Source: Methylorubrum populi (GTDB taxonomy: Bacteria > Pseudomonadota > Alphaproteobacteria > Rhizobiales > Beijerinckiaceae). Taken from it: a DNA stretch of 64,000 bases. Shown piece after piece: positions 24,835 to 32,421 of this stretch. Position numbers and translations under genes: made by a program. Where the stretch lies: positions 1,594,001-1,658,000 of the forward strand of contig JAQIIU010000002.1 of assembly GCA_036946625.1 (NCBI GenBank). The letters run 5' to 3'. The notes under the pieces are model-generated. The model had not been told where the DNA came from and made no database searches. It worked only from the letters and a program-made list of their open reading frames with translations. The first letter of the stretch is position 1. Each line of letters starts with the position of its first letter.

Positions 24835-25038
24835 GTGGTGACGGTCCATCATTTCCGGGTGTGGGACGCGGCCAAGGACGAATGGCGCTATCCACCGCTC
24901 AAGATCCCGGAGAGCCGCATCCGGGATGAGGCGCGAGGCGAGATCATTCCCGGTACCTCGGAGGACGTTGACCCTTCGAACCTGGACGCATCCGGCCGAT
25001 ACGATCCTGCGAAGAGCGCTCGGCAGCGGGACGAGTGA
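24835..25038 (+). CDS. Small hypothetical protein
   Basis: 67 aa, VVTVHHFRVWDAAKDEWRYP start, then IPESRIRDEARGEIIPGTSE and DASGRYDP. Hydrophilic, no membrane segment. A GTG start with GGAGG about 8 bases upstream supports translation. The style resembles short orphan proteins common in Methylobacterium genomes (recollection, not checked). No function assigned. Confidence 0.5.
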   Translation: MVTVHHFRVWDAAKDEWRYPPLKIPESRIRDEARGEIIPGTSEDVDPSNLDASGRYDPAKSARQRDE

Positions 25039-25131
25039 TACGGGCCGCCAAACCCTAATGCGCCGCTTGACGATGGGTCACGAGCATCACAACAATCTGG
25101 TCAACGCTCGTTGATTGGAATGTGATGGCTC

Positions 25132-25644
25132 ATGGCACAGGGTGCGTTCGTCGCCTACTACCGCGTTAGCACGGCCCGTCAGGGCGCTTCTGGGCTGGGC
25201 CTTGAGGCGCAGAAGGAAGCCGTCCGCCGCCACCTCAACGGGGGTGGCTGGAGCATCCGGTCCGAGTTCGTGGAGGTGGAGAGCGGACGCAAGAACGACC
25301 GCCCTGCCCTGGAGAAGGCACTGGCCGCCGCTCGTCTTCATCGCGTCCCGCTCATCGTCGCGAACGTCTCCCGCCTCACGCGCTCAAACTCGCCTACGCC
25401 CGTGCTCGTGCACCCGTCACAACCATCATCACGACCCTTTCAATCACCTGGACGGGGCCCCTTCGCGGGGGCTCCGCCCACCCCTTACGCATGGAATGAA
25501 ACGATGACCGAAGAGACCCCGCGAGAAGTGACCGTGACGTTCACCGGGAGCTGCAAGGGCAATCCCGGACCGGGGAGCTGGAAGGCTCACCTGTGGGAAC
25601 CGGCGACCCGCAAGCAGGACACCGCGACACGGAAGAGGCGTTGA
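25132..25644 (+). pseudogene. Serine recombinase N-terminal stub fused to an unrelated tail
   Basis: Residues 1-85 are a resolvase/invertase catalytic domain: AYYRVSTARQGASGLGLEAQ with nucleophile Ser13, VEVESGRKNDRPALEKALA, VANVSRLTRS. After SRLTRSN the family pattern stops and a low-complexity join leads in frame into a second small protein beginning MTEETPREV (25504). The C-terminal half of the recombinase and its DNA-binding domain are missing. Likely deletion product and probably inactive. Confidence 0.75.
25504..25644 (+). pseudogene. RNase H-like N-terminal fragment
   Basis: 46 codons in the same frame as the recombinase stub, with its own ATG. VTVTFTGSCKGNPGPGSWKA matches the first strands of RNase HI, where the usual TDGSC.GNPGPGG carries the first catalytic Asp. 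Here the Asp is replaced (TFTGSC) and the protein stops after about 46 residues, so it cannot be an active RNase H. Confidence 0.5.
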
Positions 25645-25853
25645 GGCTGCAACGCCCGTTGCCTGATGGGTTGATGAAGGAGGTGGCGCGGGGTGAACGT
25701 CACGACGGAGAGGCTCGGAGCTGAGACGCGGCCGGCACCTTCCGCCCCCTCGCCAGCCGCCACAAAAGCCGCTACAAAGAGCCCTCCGTTCGCGCTCGAA
25801 AAACATCAACAATTTCAACGCGCAATGCTGGTACGGAGGGTCTCCCGCCGAGC

Positions 25854-26741
25854 CTACCAGACCAGCCGCTCGATCACCGCGTCGGGCCGGACCGGCTGCC
25901 TCGAGAGCCAGTCGGCGATGTCGCCCAGGCTGTGGTGCTCGGCAGTGACGCCCAATTCCTCCGCGTGGATGCCGCAGGCCACCAGGATCGAGGGGATGCC
26001 GAAGCCGGAGGCGCCGGCGATGTCGGTGCGGATCGCGTCGCCCACCGCGACGGTGCGGGCCACCTCCGGCGCCGGCCCGCCATCGAGGTCGCCGGCCATG
26101 GCGAGCGCCGTCTCGTAGACCGGTCGGTAGGGCTTGCCGGCATAGACCACATCGCCGCCGATGGCCTCGTAGGCTTGGGCGATCAGGCCGGCGCAGGGGA
26201 TCAGCCGCTTGTCGCGCTCGACCACGAGATCGGGATTGGCGCAGATCATCGGCACGTTTCGCCGACGGAAGCCGGCCAGCGCCGCGCGGTAATCCTCGGC
26301 CGTCTCGGTGTCGTCGTCGAACAGGCCGGTGCAGACGATGCGCTGCGCGTCCTCCGCCGGCACCAGGGTGAGGTCGAGGCGATCGAAGACCGGCCCGTCG
26401 CGCTCGGGCCCCAGGTGGTACACCCGCTCGCCCGGATGCGCGGCGATCAGGCGCCGGGTCAGGTCGCCGGAGGTGAGGATCGCGTCGTAGGCCTCCCGCG
26501 GCACGCCGTAGCCGTCGAGGATTTTCTGGACGCCCTGCCAGGGTCGGGGAGCGTTCGACACGAGGATGACGCGTCGTGGCCGGGGGCCGGGGAGCGCCCG
26601 GAAGCGGATCAGGGCCTCGCCCGCGGCCGCGTGTCCGCGCGTCCCGTCATGCAGCACGCCCCAGACGTCGCACAGGATCAGGTCGTAGCGCTCGGCCACC
26701 GCCTCGAAGCGGCGGAGCGTCGGGACGGGCGGATGAGTCAT
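25854..26741 (-). CDS. TIGR01459-type HAD hydrolase
   Basis: 295 aa HAD-superfamily phosphatase, class IIA/NagD-like. Motif I LILCDVWGVLHDG with Asp25, motif II in RRVILVSNAPRPW, lysine motif in VVYAGKPYRPVYE, motif IV VAVGDAIRTDIAGASGFGI. The physiological substrate is unknown (sugar phosphate or nucleotide-type). First chromosomal gene to the right of the integrative remnant; its stop codon lies close to the presumed junction. Confidence 0.88.
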   Translation of the reverse strand: MTHPPVPTLRRFEAVAERYDLILCDVWGVLHDGTRGHAAAGEALIRFRALPGPRPRRVILVSNAPRPWQGVQKILDGYGVPREAYDAILTSGDLTRRLIAAHPGERVYHLGPERDGPVFDRLDLTLVPAEDAQRIVCTGLFDDDTETAEDYRAALAGFRRRNVPMICANPDLVVERDKRLIPCAGLIAQAYEAIGGDVVYAGKPYRPVYETALAMAGDLDGGPAPEVARTVAVGDAIRTDIAGASGFGIPSILVACGIHAEELGVTAEHHSLGDIADWLSRQPVRPDAVIERLVW

Positions 26742-26786
26742 CGATGCGGAAATCCGGTCGGGCGGCGTTGCGGGCTCCGGCGCCTC

Positions 26787-26876
26787 GTCCTGGACATCGG
26801 CTCCAGGACGAAGCGCTGGACTCTTGTTCTGGCATCGTCCCGAAAGCCGGAGGCCGCCTTTCGGGACGATGCCCTA
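26787..26876. repeat. Composite dispersed repeat (palindrome module plus R1)
   Basis: Left module CCTCGTCCTGGACATCGG...CCAGGACGA is a degenerate relative of 18965-19009. Right module 26832-26876 is R1 (GCATCGTCCCGAAAG ... CTTTCGGGACGATGC). Same module order as at 18965-19070. Between the HAD and TetR genes. Confidence 0.75.
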
Positions 26877-26959
26877 TAGCGGGCTTTGCCCGTCCGAGGG
26901 GAGCGCCGTCTCCGGAGAGACCGCCTCCGGAGAGACCTGGGCCGGCCCCTCGCCCACCT

Positions 26960-27580
26960 TCACCCCAGGAACCGCCCCACCAGCAGCCGGGCGAGGTCCC
27001 GCGGCGGGTCGGGGGTGAGGACGGCGAGCTTGCCCGAGGTCGCGAGGGAAGCCAGCCCGTGCAGGGCGGCCCAGAGGGCGGCGACCGCCCGGCGGCGCTC
27101 CTCCGGGTCGGCGATCAGCGGCGCCAGCACCGTATCCACGAGCCCGACCGGCCGGGTGAGTTCCGTCGCGTACCAGTCCGGAAACGGCTGGTCCGGCGCG
27201 GCGAAGTGCTCGAACAGCAGGCTCCACACCCGCGGGTCGGCGGCGACGAAGACGAGGTAGGCCTCCGCCAGCGCCAGCGCGTTCTCCCGCGGCGCCCGGG
27301 CCGGGTCGATCGTCGCCGCCAGGGCCGCGTGCAATCGGGCGAGCGTGCGGGCATTGACCCGCAGGACCACCTGATCGAGGTCGCCCACCGCGTTGTAGAT
27401 CGAGTTCGGGGCGTAGCCGATGGCGGCGGCCAGCCGCCGCATCCCGAGCGCGCGAAAGCCCTCGTTGCGCACGAGGCTCTCCGCCGCGCCCGCGACGAGG
27501 GCGACGAAGCCCTCCCGGTCATGCTCGCCCCGTGGGCCGCTGCCGCGCGCCTTCTCCGTCAAACCGGCCTCGCTCCACAC
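26960..27580 (-). CDS. TetR family regulator with WHG-type C-terminal domain
   Basis: About 206 aa. An N-terminal DNA-binding domain contains VRNEGFRALGMRRLAAAIGY and PNSIYNAVGDLDQV (helix-turn-helix). The ligand domain contains WAALHGLASLATSGKL, the WHG pattern. Divergent from the acyl-ACP synthetase fusion gene, with two matching palindromes between, so it likely represses both. Start uncertain: GTG 27580, or TTG 27562 with GGAGCGAGG upstream. A longer frame to 27637 would run through operator 1 and is less likely. Confidence 0.85.
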   Translation of the reverse strand: MWSEAGLTEKARGSGPRGEHDREGFVALVAGAAESLVRNEGFRALGMRRLAAAIGYAPNSIYNAVGDLDQVVLRVNARTLARLHAALAATIDPARAPRENALALAEAYLVFVAADPRVWSLLFEHFAAPDQPFPDWYATELTRPVGLVDTVLAPLIADPEERRRAVAALWAALHGLASLATSGKLAVLTPDPPRDLARLLVGRFLG

Positions 27581-27616
27581 GTCGCCGTGCGTGTCCGCAC
27601 CCGACGCGGCGATAGA

Positions 27617-27631
27617 TTGCACATCGTGCAA
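27617..27631. promoter_or_regulatory. Putative TetR operator 1
   Basis: Perfect inverted repeat TTGCAC-ATC-GTGCAA just upstream of the TetR gene. Confidence 0.7.
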
Positions 27632-27665
27632 AATCAAGCTTGCGCCCGATCCGGACCGCCATAAT

Positions 27666-27680
27666 TTGAACGTCGTGCAA
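27666..27680. promoter_or_regulatory. Putative TetR operator 2
   Basis: TTGAAC-GTC-GTGCAA, the same palindrome with one mismatch, 49 bp from operator 1 and 61 bp before the acyl-ACP synthetase gene. Two sites in one divergent promoter suggest autoregulation plus control of the neighbour (inference). Confidence 0.65.
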
Positions 27681-27740
27681 AAGCCCGATTTGACGCCTCG
27701 CCCCTGCGCAGGCAGTCATTCCTGAAGCCGGGAGACCACG

Positions 27741-30700
27741 ATGTTCCGCACGCTGATGACCACGCGGCGCTTCGCGCCGCTGTTCTGGTGCCAGTTCTTT
27801 TCCGCCTTCAACGACAACTTCCTGAAGAACGCGCTCGCCCTGCTGATCCTGTTCCAGGTCGGCGCGCGGGGCGAAAGTTCGGGCGGGGTGCTCGTGACGC
27901 TGGCGAGCGCCGTGTTCATCGGCCCGTTCTTCATCCTCTCGGGCCTGGGCGGGCAGCTCGCCGACCGCTACGACAAGGCGGTGCTGGCCAAGCGCCTGAA
28001 ATTCGCGGAGATCTTCGCCGCCCTGCTCTCGGTTCTGGGCTTCTGGCTGCACGCGGTTCCGCTTCTCTTCGCGGCCCTCGGGCTGTTCGGGGTCATCGCG
28101 GCGCTGTTCGGGCCGATCAAGTACGGCATCCTGCCCGACCACCTGAAGCGCGAGGAACTGACGGCGGGCAACGCGCTGGTCGAGGCCGCGACCTTCCTGG
28201 CGATCCTGCTCGGCACCATCACCGCCGGGCTCGCCATGGCGATGGGCGGCCACGCGCTGGGGCTCGGCGCCGGGCTGATGGGCATGGCGGTCCTGTGCTG
28301 GCTCTCCGCGCGGATGATTCCGGCCACCGGCGAGGGCGCGCCCGATCTGCATGTCGACCGCAACGTGGTGCGCTCCACCGCCGCCCTGCTGCGCGACCTG
28401 TGGTCCGACACGCGGCTGTGGCGCGGCTCGGTGATCGTGAGCTGGTTCTGGCTCGTCGGCGTCGTCGTGCTCTCGCTGCTCCCCGTTCTGGTGCGCCAGA
28501 CGCTCAACGGCACCGAGATCGTCGCCACCACCCTGCTCGCGATCTTCTCGGTCGGCATCGCCGTCGGCTCCGGCCTCGCCTCGTGGCTCGCCAGCGGACG
28601 CATCGTGCTGCTGCCGACTCCCGTCGGCGCGGTGCTGATGGGCCTGTTCGGGCTCGACCTCGCCTGGACGGTCGCGCACCTGCCCCCGCCCGCGGGCGAG
28701 CCGGTCGGCGCCTGGGACTTCATCGCCAGCGCCACCGGCCTGCGCATCGCCGCCGACTTCGCCGGGCTCGCGGTCGCGGGCGGGCTCTACGTCGTGCCCT
28801 CCTTCGCCGCGGTGCAGGCCTGGACCGAGAAGGCCAAGCGCGCCCGGGTCATCGGCGCGGTCAACGTCCTCACCGCCGCCTTCATGGTCGGCGGCACCCT
28901 GGCGCTCGCCGTGCTGCAAGGGCTCGGCCTGTCCATGGCGCACCTGCTCGCGCTGGTGGGCGTGCTCAACCTGATCGTCGGCGCCGTCATCCTGAAGACC
29001 CTGCCGACGAACCCCTTGCGCGACGCCCTGTCGATCCTGTTCCGCGCGGTCTACCGCCTGGAGGTGAAGGGCCTGGAGAACGTCGAGAAGGCGGGCCCGA
29101 ACGCCATCGTCGCGCTCAACCACGTCTCCTTCCTCGACGCGCCGCTGGCGCTGTCGCTGCTCGACAAGGATCCGGTCTTCGCCATCGACCACGGCATCGC
29201 GCGACGCTGGTGGGTGAAGCCCTTCTTGAGCGTCGCCAAGGCGATGCCGCTCGATCCGACGCGCCCGCTCGCCACCCGCACGCTGATCAGCGCGGTCAAG
29301 GGCGGCGAGACGCTGATCATCTTTCCCGAGGGACGGCTCACCGTCACGGGGAGCCTGATGAAGGTCTACGACGGGGCGGGCCTGATCGCCGACAAGTCCG
29401 GCGCCATGGTCGTGCCGGTGAAGATCGACGGGCCGGAGCGCACCGTGTTCTCGCGCCTGAAGCGCGATCAGGTGCGCCGCGCCTGGTGGCCGAAGGTGAC
29501 CGTGACGATCATGCCGCCGGTGCGGCTCCACGTCGATCCGGAACTGAAGGGCAAGAACCGCCGCCGGGCGGCCGGCGCGGCGCTCTACGACATCATGTCG
29601 GACCTCGCGTTCGAGACCGCCGACATCGAGCGCGGCGTCTTTTCCGCCCTGGTCGAGGCGGGCGCGCTTCACGGCTGGCGGCGCACGGCGCTGGAAGACC
29701 CGGTCTCGGGCACGATGAGCTACGCCCGCCTCGTGATGGGCGCCAACATCCTCGCCCGGAAGCTGCAAGCGCTCCTGCCCGATGACAAAAAACCGGTCGG
29801 GCTGATGCTGCCCAACGCCAACGGCGCGGCGGTGACGTTCTTCGCGCTGGCCAGCGCCGGCCGGGTGCCGGCGATGATCAACTTCTCCGCCGGCCCCGCC
29901 GCGGTGCTCTCGGCCTGCAAGGCGGCCGAGGTCGACACCATCCTCACCTCCCGCGCCTTCATCGAGAAGGGGCGCCTCGGCGCCCTGATCGAGGGCATCG
30001 AGGGGATTGTGCGCCTGATCTATCTGGAAGACGTGCGGGCCGGCGTCACCACGGGCGACAAGATCCGCGGAGCCCTGAGCCCCCGCCGCCCGCTGGTGGC
30101 GCGCAAGGGCGGCGACCCGGCCGCGATCCTGTTCACGTCGGGCTCGGAGGGCACGCCGAAGGGCGTGGTGCTCGCCAACCGCGCCATGCTCGCCAACACC
30201 GCGCAGGTCGCCGCCCGCATCGATTTCGGCCCGCGGGACAAGGTGTTCAACGTGCTGCCGGTGTTCCACGCCTTCGGGCTGACGGCGGGCCTCGTGCTGC
30301 CGGTCACCTCGGGCGTGCCGGTCTACCTCTACCCCTCCCCGCTGCACTACCGGATCGTGCCCGAACTCGTCTACGGCTCGAACGCCACGGTCCTGTTCGG
30401 CACCGACACCTTCCTCGCCGGCTACGCCCGGACGGCGCATGCCTACGACCTGCGCTCCCTGCGCTACGTCGTGGCCGGCGCGGAAGCCGTGAAGCCGTCC
30501 ACCCGCAGGACCTGGGCGGAAAAGTTCGGCTTACGCATCCTCGAAGGGTACGGCGTCACCGAGTGCGGGCCGGTGCTCGCGCTCAACACGCCGATGTTCA
30601 ACCGCTTCGGCACCGTCGGCCGTCTCCTGCCGGGCATCGAATCGCGGCTCGAGCCCGTGCCCGGCATCGACGAGGGCGGGCGCCTCGCCGTGCGCGGCCC

Positions 30701-31157
30701 CAACATCATGCTGGGCTACCTGCGGGCGGAGAAGCCCGGCGTGCTGGAGCCGCCGGCGGACGGCTGGCACGACACCGGCGACATCGTGGCCTTCGACGCC
30801 GACGGCTTCGTGACGATCAAGGGCCGGGCCAAGCGCTTCGCCAAGATCGCGGGCGAGATGGTCTCGCTGGCGAGCGTCGAGGCGCTCGCCGCCGAACTCT
30901 GGCCCGACGCCCCGAGCGCGGTCGCCGCCGTGCCCGACGCCCGCAAGGGCGAGCGCCTGATCCTGTTCACGGAAGGAAAGGACGCGACGCGGGCCGCCTA
31001 CCAGAGCTTCGCCAAGGGCCGGGGCGCGGCCGACGTCGCCGTCCCCGCCGAGGTGGTGACCCTGGAGAAGTTGCCGATGCTCGGCACCGGCAAGGTCGAT
31101 CAGGTCGGCGTGACGAAGCTCGCCAAGGAGCGGGCGGCGACCGCGGAGGCGGCGTGA
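27741..31157 (+). CDS. aas: LplT-PlsC-acyl-ACP synthetase fusion (lysophospholipid recycling)
   Basis: 1138 aa in three parts. Residues 1-420 are an MFS/LplT-like lysophospholipid flippase (FWCQFFSAFNDNFLKNALAL). About 430-640 is a PlsC acyltransferase with NHVSFLD and FPEGRLTVTG. The rest is an AMP-forming acyl ligase with AAILFTSGSEGTPKGVVLAN, EGYGVTECGP and GWHDTGDIVAFDADGF. Together they would bring lysophospholipid across the inner membrane, activate a fatty acid and re-acylate. In E. coli these are two proteins (LplT, Aas). Under a divergent TetR regulator. Confidence 0.93.
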   Translation: MFRTLMTTRRFAPLFWCQFFSAFNDNFLKNALALLILFQVGARGESSGGVLVTLASAVFIGPFFILSGLGGQLADRYDKAVLAKRLKFAEIFAALLSVLGFWLHAVPLLFAALGLFGVIAALFGPIKYGILPDHLKREELTAGNALVEAATFLAILLGTITAGLAMAMGGHALGLGAGLMGMAVLCWLSARMIPATGEGAPDLHVDRNVVRSTAALLRDLWSDTRLWRGSVIVSWFWLVGVVVLSLLPVLVRQTLNGTEIVATTLLAIFSVGIAVGSGLASWLASGRIVLLPTPVGAVLMGLFGLDLAWTVAHLPPPAGEPVGAWDFIASATGLRIAADFAGLAVAGGLYVVPSFAAVQAWTEKAKRARVIGAVNVLTAAFMVGGTLALAVLQGLGLSMAHLLALVGVLNLIVGAVILKTLPTNPLRDALSILFRAVYRLEVKGLENVEKAGPNAIVALNHVSFLDAPLALSLLDKDPVFAIDHGIARRWWVKPFLSVAKAMPLDPTRPLATRTLISAVKGGETLIIFPEGRLTVTGSLMKVYDGAGLIADKSGAMVVPVKIDGPERTVFSRLKRDQVRRAWWPKVTVTIMPPVRLHVDPELKGKNRRRAAGAALYDIMSDLAFETADIERGVFSALVEAGALHGWRRTALEDPVSGTMSYARLVMGANILARKLQALLPDDKKPVGLMLPNANGAAVTFFALASAGRVPAMINFSAGPAAVLSACKAAEVDTILTSRAFIEKGRLGALIEGIEGIVRLIYLEDVRAGVTTGDKIRGALSPRRPLVARKGGDPAAILFTSGSEGTPKGVVLANRAMLANTAQVAARIDFGPRDKVFNVLPVFHAFGLTAGLVLPVTSGVPVYLYPSPLHYRIVPELVYGSNATVLFGTDTFLAGYARTAHAYDLRSLRYVVAGAEAVKPSTRRTWAEKFGLRILEGYGVTECGPVLALNTPMFNRFGTVGRLLPGIESRLEPVPGIDEGGRLAVRGPNIMLGYLRAEKPGVLEPPADGWHDTGDIVAFDADGFVTIKGRAKRFAKIAGEMVSLASVEALAAELWPDAPSAVAAVPDARKGERLILFTEGKDATRAAYQSFAKGRGAADVAVPAEVVTLEKLPMLGTGKVDQVGVTKLAKERAATAEAA

Positions 31158-31188
31158 GGGTTGGATCATAGACCGCTCCGAGCCACCG

Positions 31189-31300
31189 CCTCATCCTGAG
31201 GTGCCCGCGCCAGCGGGCCTCGAAGGATCCTCCCGTGATCGCGTGATGCCTGGAAGATCCTTCGAGGGCGACGCTTCGCGCCGCCGCCTCAGGATGAGGG
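31189..31300. repeat. 112-bp palindromic repeat (family R4), copy 1
   Basis: Ends CCTCATCCTGAGG and CCTCAGGATGAGG are inverted repeats, with inner inverted CCTCGAAGGATC / GATCCTTCGAGG. Same family at 56430-56541. It overlaps the 3' end of the antitoxin frame and supplies its stop codon. Confidence 0.85.
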
Positions 31301-31607
31301 CGTGGATGGGAAGGGCCGGAGCAGGTGCTCCACGCACCGGAACCTCAGTCACATCGGCCAATCCATCCTCGCCGTAGAGCCAATCCTGGCTGTGGGCGGC
31401 GTCCGGTCCGGCGGCTGCCTTCATCGCGGCGGACCGCCGTACGTCGGCCAGCACGGCCCGCCGCGTTCGTCGATCCGGCACACGCCCGATCGGTTCGGGC
31501 CGCGCGATCGGCCGCCCGTCCTGCGTGAGAATGATCGTCTCGCCCGCTTCGGCCCGCCGGACGAGATCCGGCAACTGATCCTCGGCATCCGCCACGGAAA
31601 CACGCAT
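31191..31607 (-). CDS. Orphan Phd/YefM-type antitoxin with repeat-encoded tail
   Basis: The N-terminal about 80 residues are a Phd/YefM antitoxin: MRVSVADAEDQLPDLVRRAE, GETIILTQDGRPIARPEP, then AAMKAAAGPDAAHSQDWLYG, a C-terminus typical of VapB-like Phd proteins. ATG 31607 has a perfect AGGAGG five bases upstream. The frame does not stop where the family usually ends. It continues into the R4 repeat to a TGA at its edge (138 aa). No toxin gene (PIN, Doc or RelE) is adjacent on either side. Confidence 0.75.
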   Translation of the reverse strand: MRVSVADAEDQLPDLVRRAEAGETIILTQDGRPIARPEPIGRVPDRRTRRAVLADVRRSAAMKAAAGPDAAHSQDWLYGEDGLADVTEVPVRGAPAPALPIHALILRRRREASPSKDLPGITRSREDPSRPAGAGTSG

Positions 31608-31715
31608 TGGCACCTCCTGTCGCAACGCTCCGGTCTCGGCCCTCGGGGAAGTCGAACTTAAACCATTCTTGGCCCTATCCTCGGGTGCCTCCCACCGTCC
31701 GCTGGTCCGTTGCCG

Positions 31716-32414
31716 ATGCTCCTCTCCCGCCGCCGCTTCCTCGCCTCCTCGCTCGGCCTCGCACTCGGCGGCTCCTTGGCCGGCCCGGCCGCCGCGCAGA
31801 GCTACGGGCAGTTCTTCAAGGTCGAGAACGACGAGGGGCGGCCGGTCGCCAACATGCGGCTGCCGGGCGAGATCACCGGGCAGATCCAGGAATTGCGCGG
31901 CGTCACCTATGTCGGGCCCCGCGAGGCCGAGGTCACGCTCTACGAGTTCTTCGACTACAACTGCCCGTATTGCCGCAAGGCCGCCGCCGACGTCACCGCG
32001 CTCGCGGCCAGCGACGCGGCCCTGCGGATCGGCCTCGTCCACAACCCGATCCTGTCGCCGATGTCGGCCCAGGCCGCCAAGGTGTCGCTGGCGGTCCAGC
32101 GCAAGCTCGGCTCGGCGGCGGCCTTCGCCTTCTACGGCCGGTTGCTCGCCACCAGGGGCCAGATCGACGGGAACAAGGCGCTCGACCTCGGCGCCATGAC
32201 CGGCGTGGCGCGGGCCGAACTCGAAGAGATCGCCGACGGCGAGGAGGTGCGCGAGGCGATGCGCGCCCACATGCACGTCGCGGCCAATCTCGGACTCACC
32301 GCGACGCCCTCCTACGTGCTCGGCAACACCGGCGTGCTGGGCCATCCCGGCGTGAAGTCGCTCGCCCGGATGATCGCGGCGATGCGGCGCTGCGATCGGA
32401 TCGCCTGCGGGTAG
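31716..32414 (+). CDS. DsbA-family thioredoxin-fold protein, Tat-type signal
   Basis: 232 aa. N-terminus SRRRFLASSLGLALGGSLAG is a twin-arginine-like signal peptide ending near AAA-Q28. A thioredoxin fold carries CPYC at 83-86 (EFFDYNCPYCRKA) and the cis-Pro motif in LTATPSYVLGN. Periplasmic thiol oxidoreductase of the Com1/ScsC-like DsbA group; a role in disulfide formation or isomerisation is likely. ATG 31716 is preferred over TTG 31710. Converges with the hexapeptide-repeat gene, 7 bp between stops. Confidence 0.9.
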   Translation: MLLSRRRFLASSLGLALGGSLAGPAAAQSYGQFFKVENDEGRPVANMRLPGEITGQIQELRGVTYVGPREAEVTLYEFFDYNCPYCRKAAADVTALAASDAALRIGLVHNPILSPMSAQAAKVSLAVQRKLGSAAAFAFYGRLLATRGQIDGNKALDLGAMTGVARAELEEIADGEEVREAMRAHMHVAANLGLTATPSYVLGNTGVLGHPGVKSLARMIAAMRRCDRIACG

Positions 32415-32421
32415 GGGAGCC

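Larger units (their letters stand above)
22545..25853. mobile_element. Remnant of an integrative element at tRNA-Leu
   Basis: Starts directly after the tRNA CCA with an integrase 5' stub, then an IS481-like element, a hypothetical gene, an AT-rich stretch (24420-24680), a small hypothetical gene, and a serine-recombinase stub fused to an RNase H-like fragment. The chromosomal HAD gene resumes at 25854. I did not find a clear direct repeat of the tRNA 3' end at the far side, so the right boundary is approximate. Confidence 0.65.

Noticed and set aside
25693..26118. Open frame on + strand crossing from the integrative remnant into the HAD gene region
   Set aside because: Most of it is antisense to the HAD phosphatase and it has no recognisable motif.
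27519..30440. Long minus-strand frame opposite the acyl-ACP synthetase fusion
   Set aside because: His/Arg/Asp-rich shadow without domains; the + strand shows three well-known domains.
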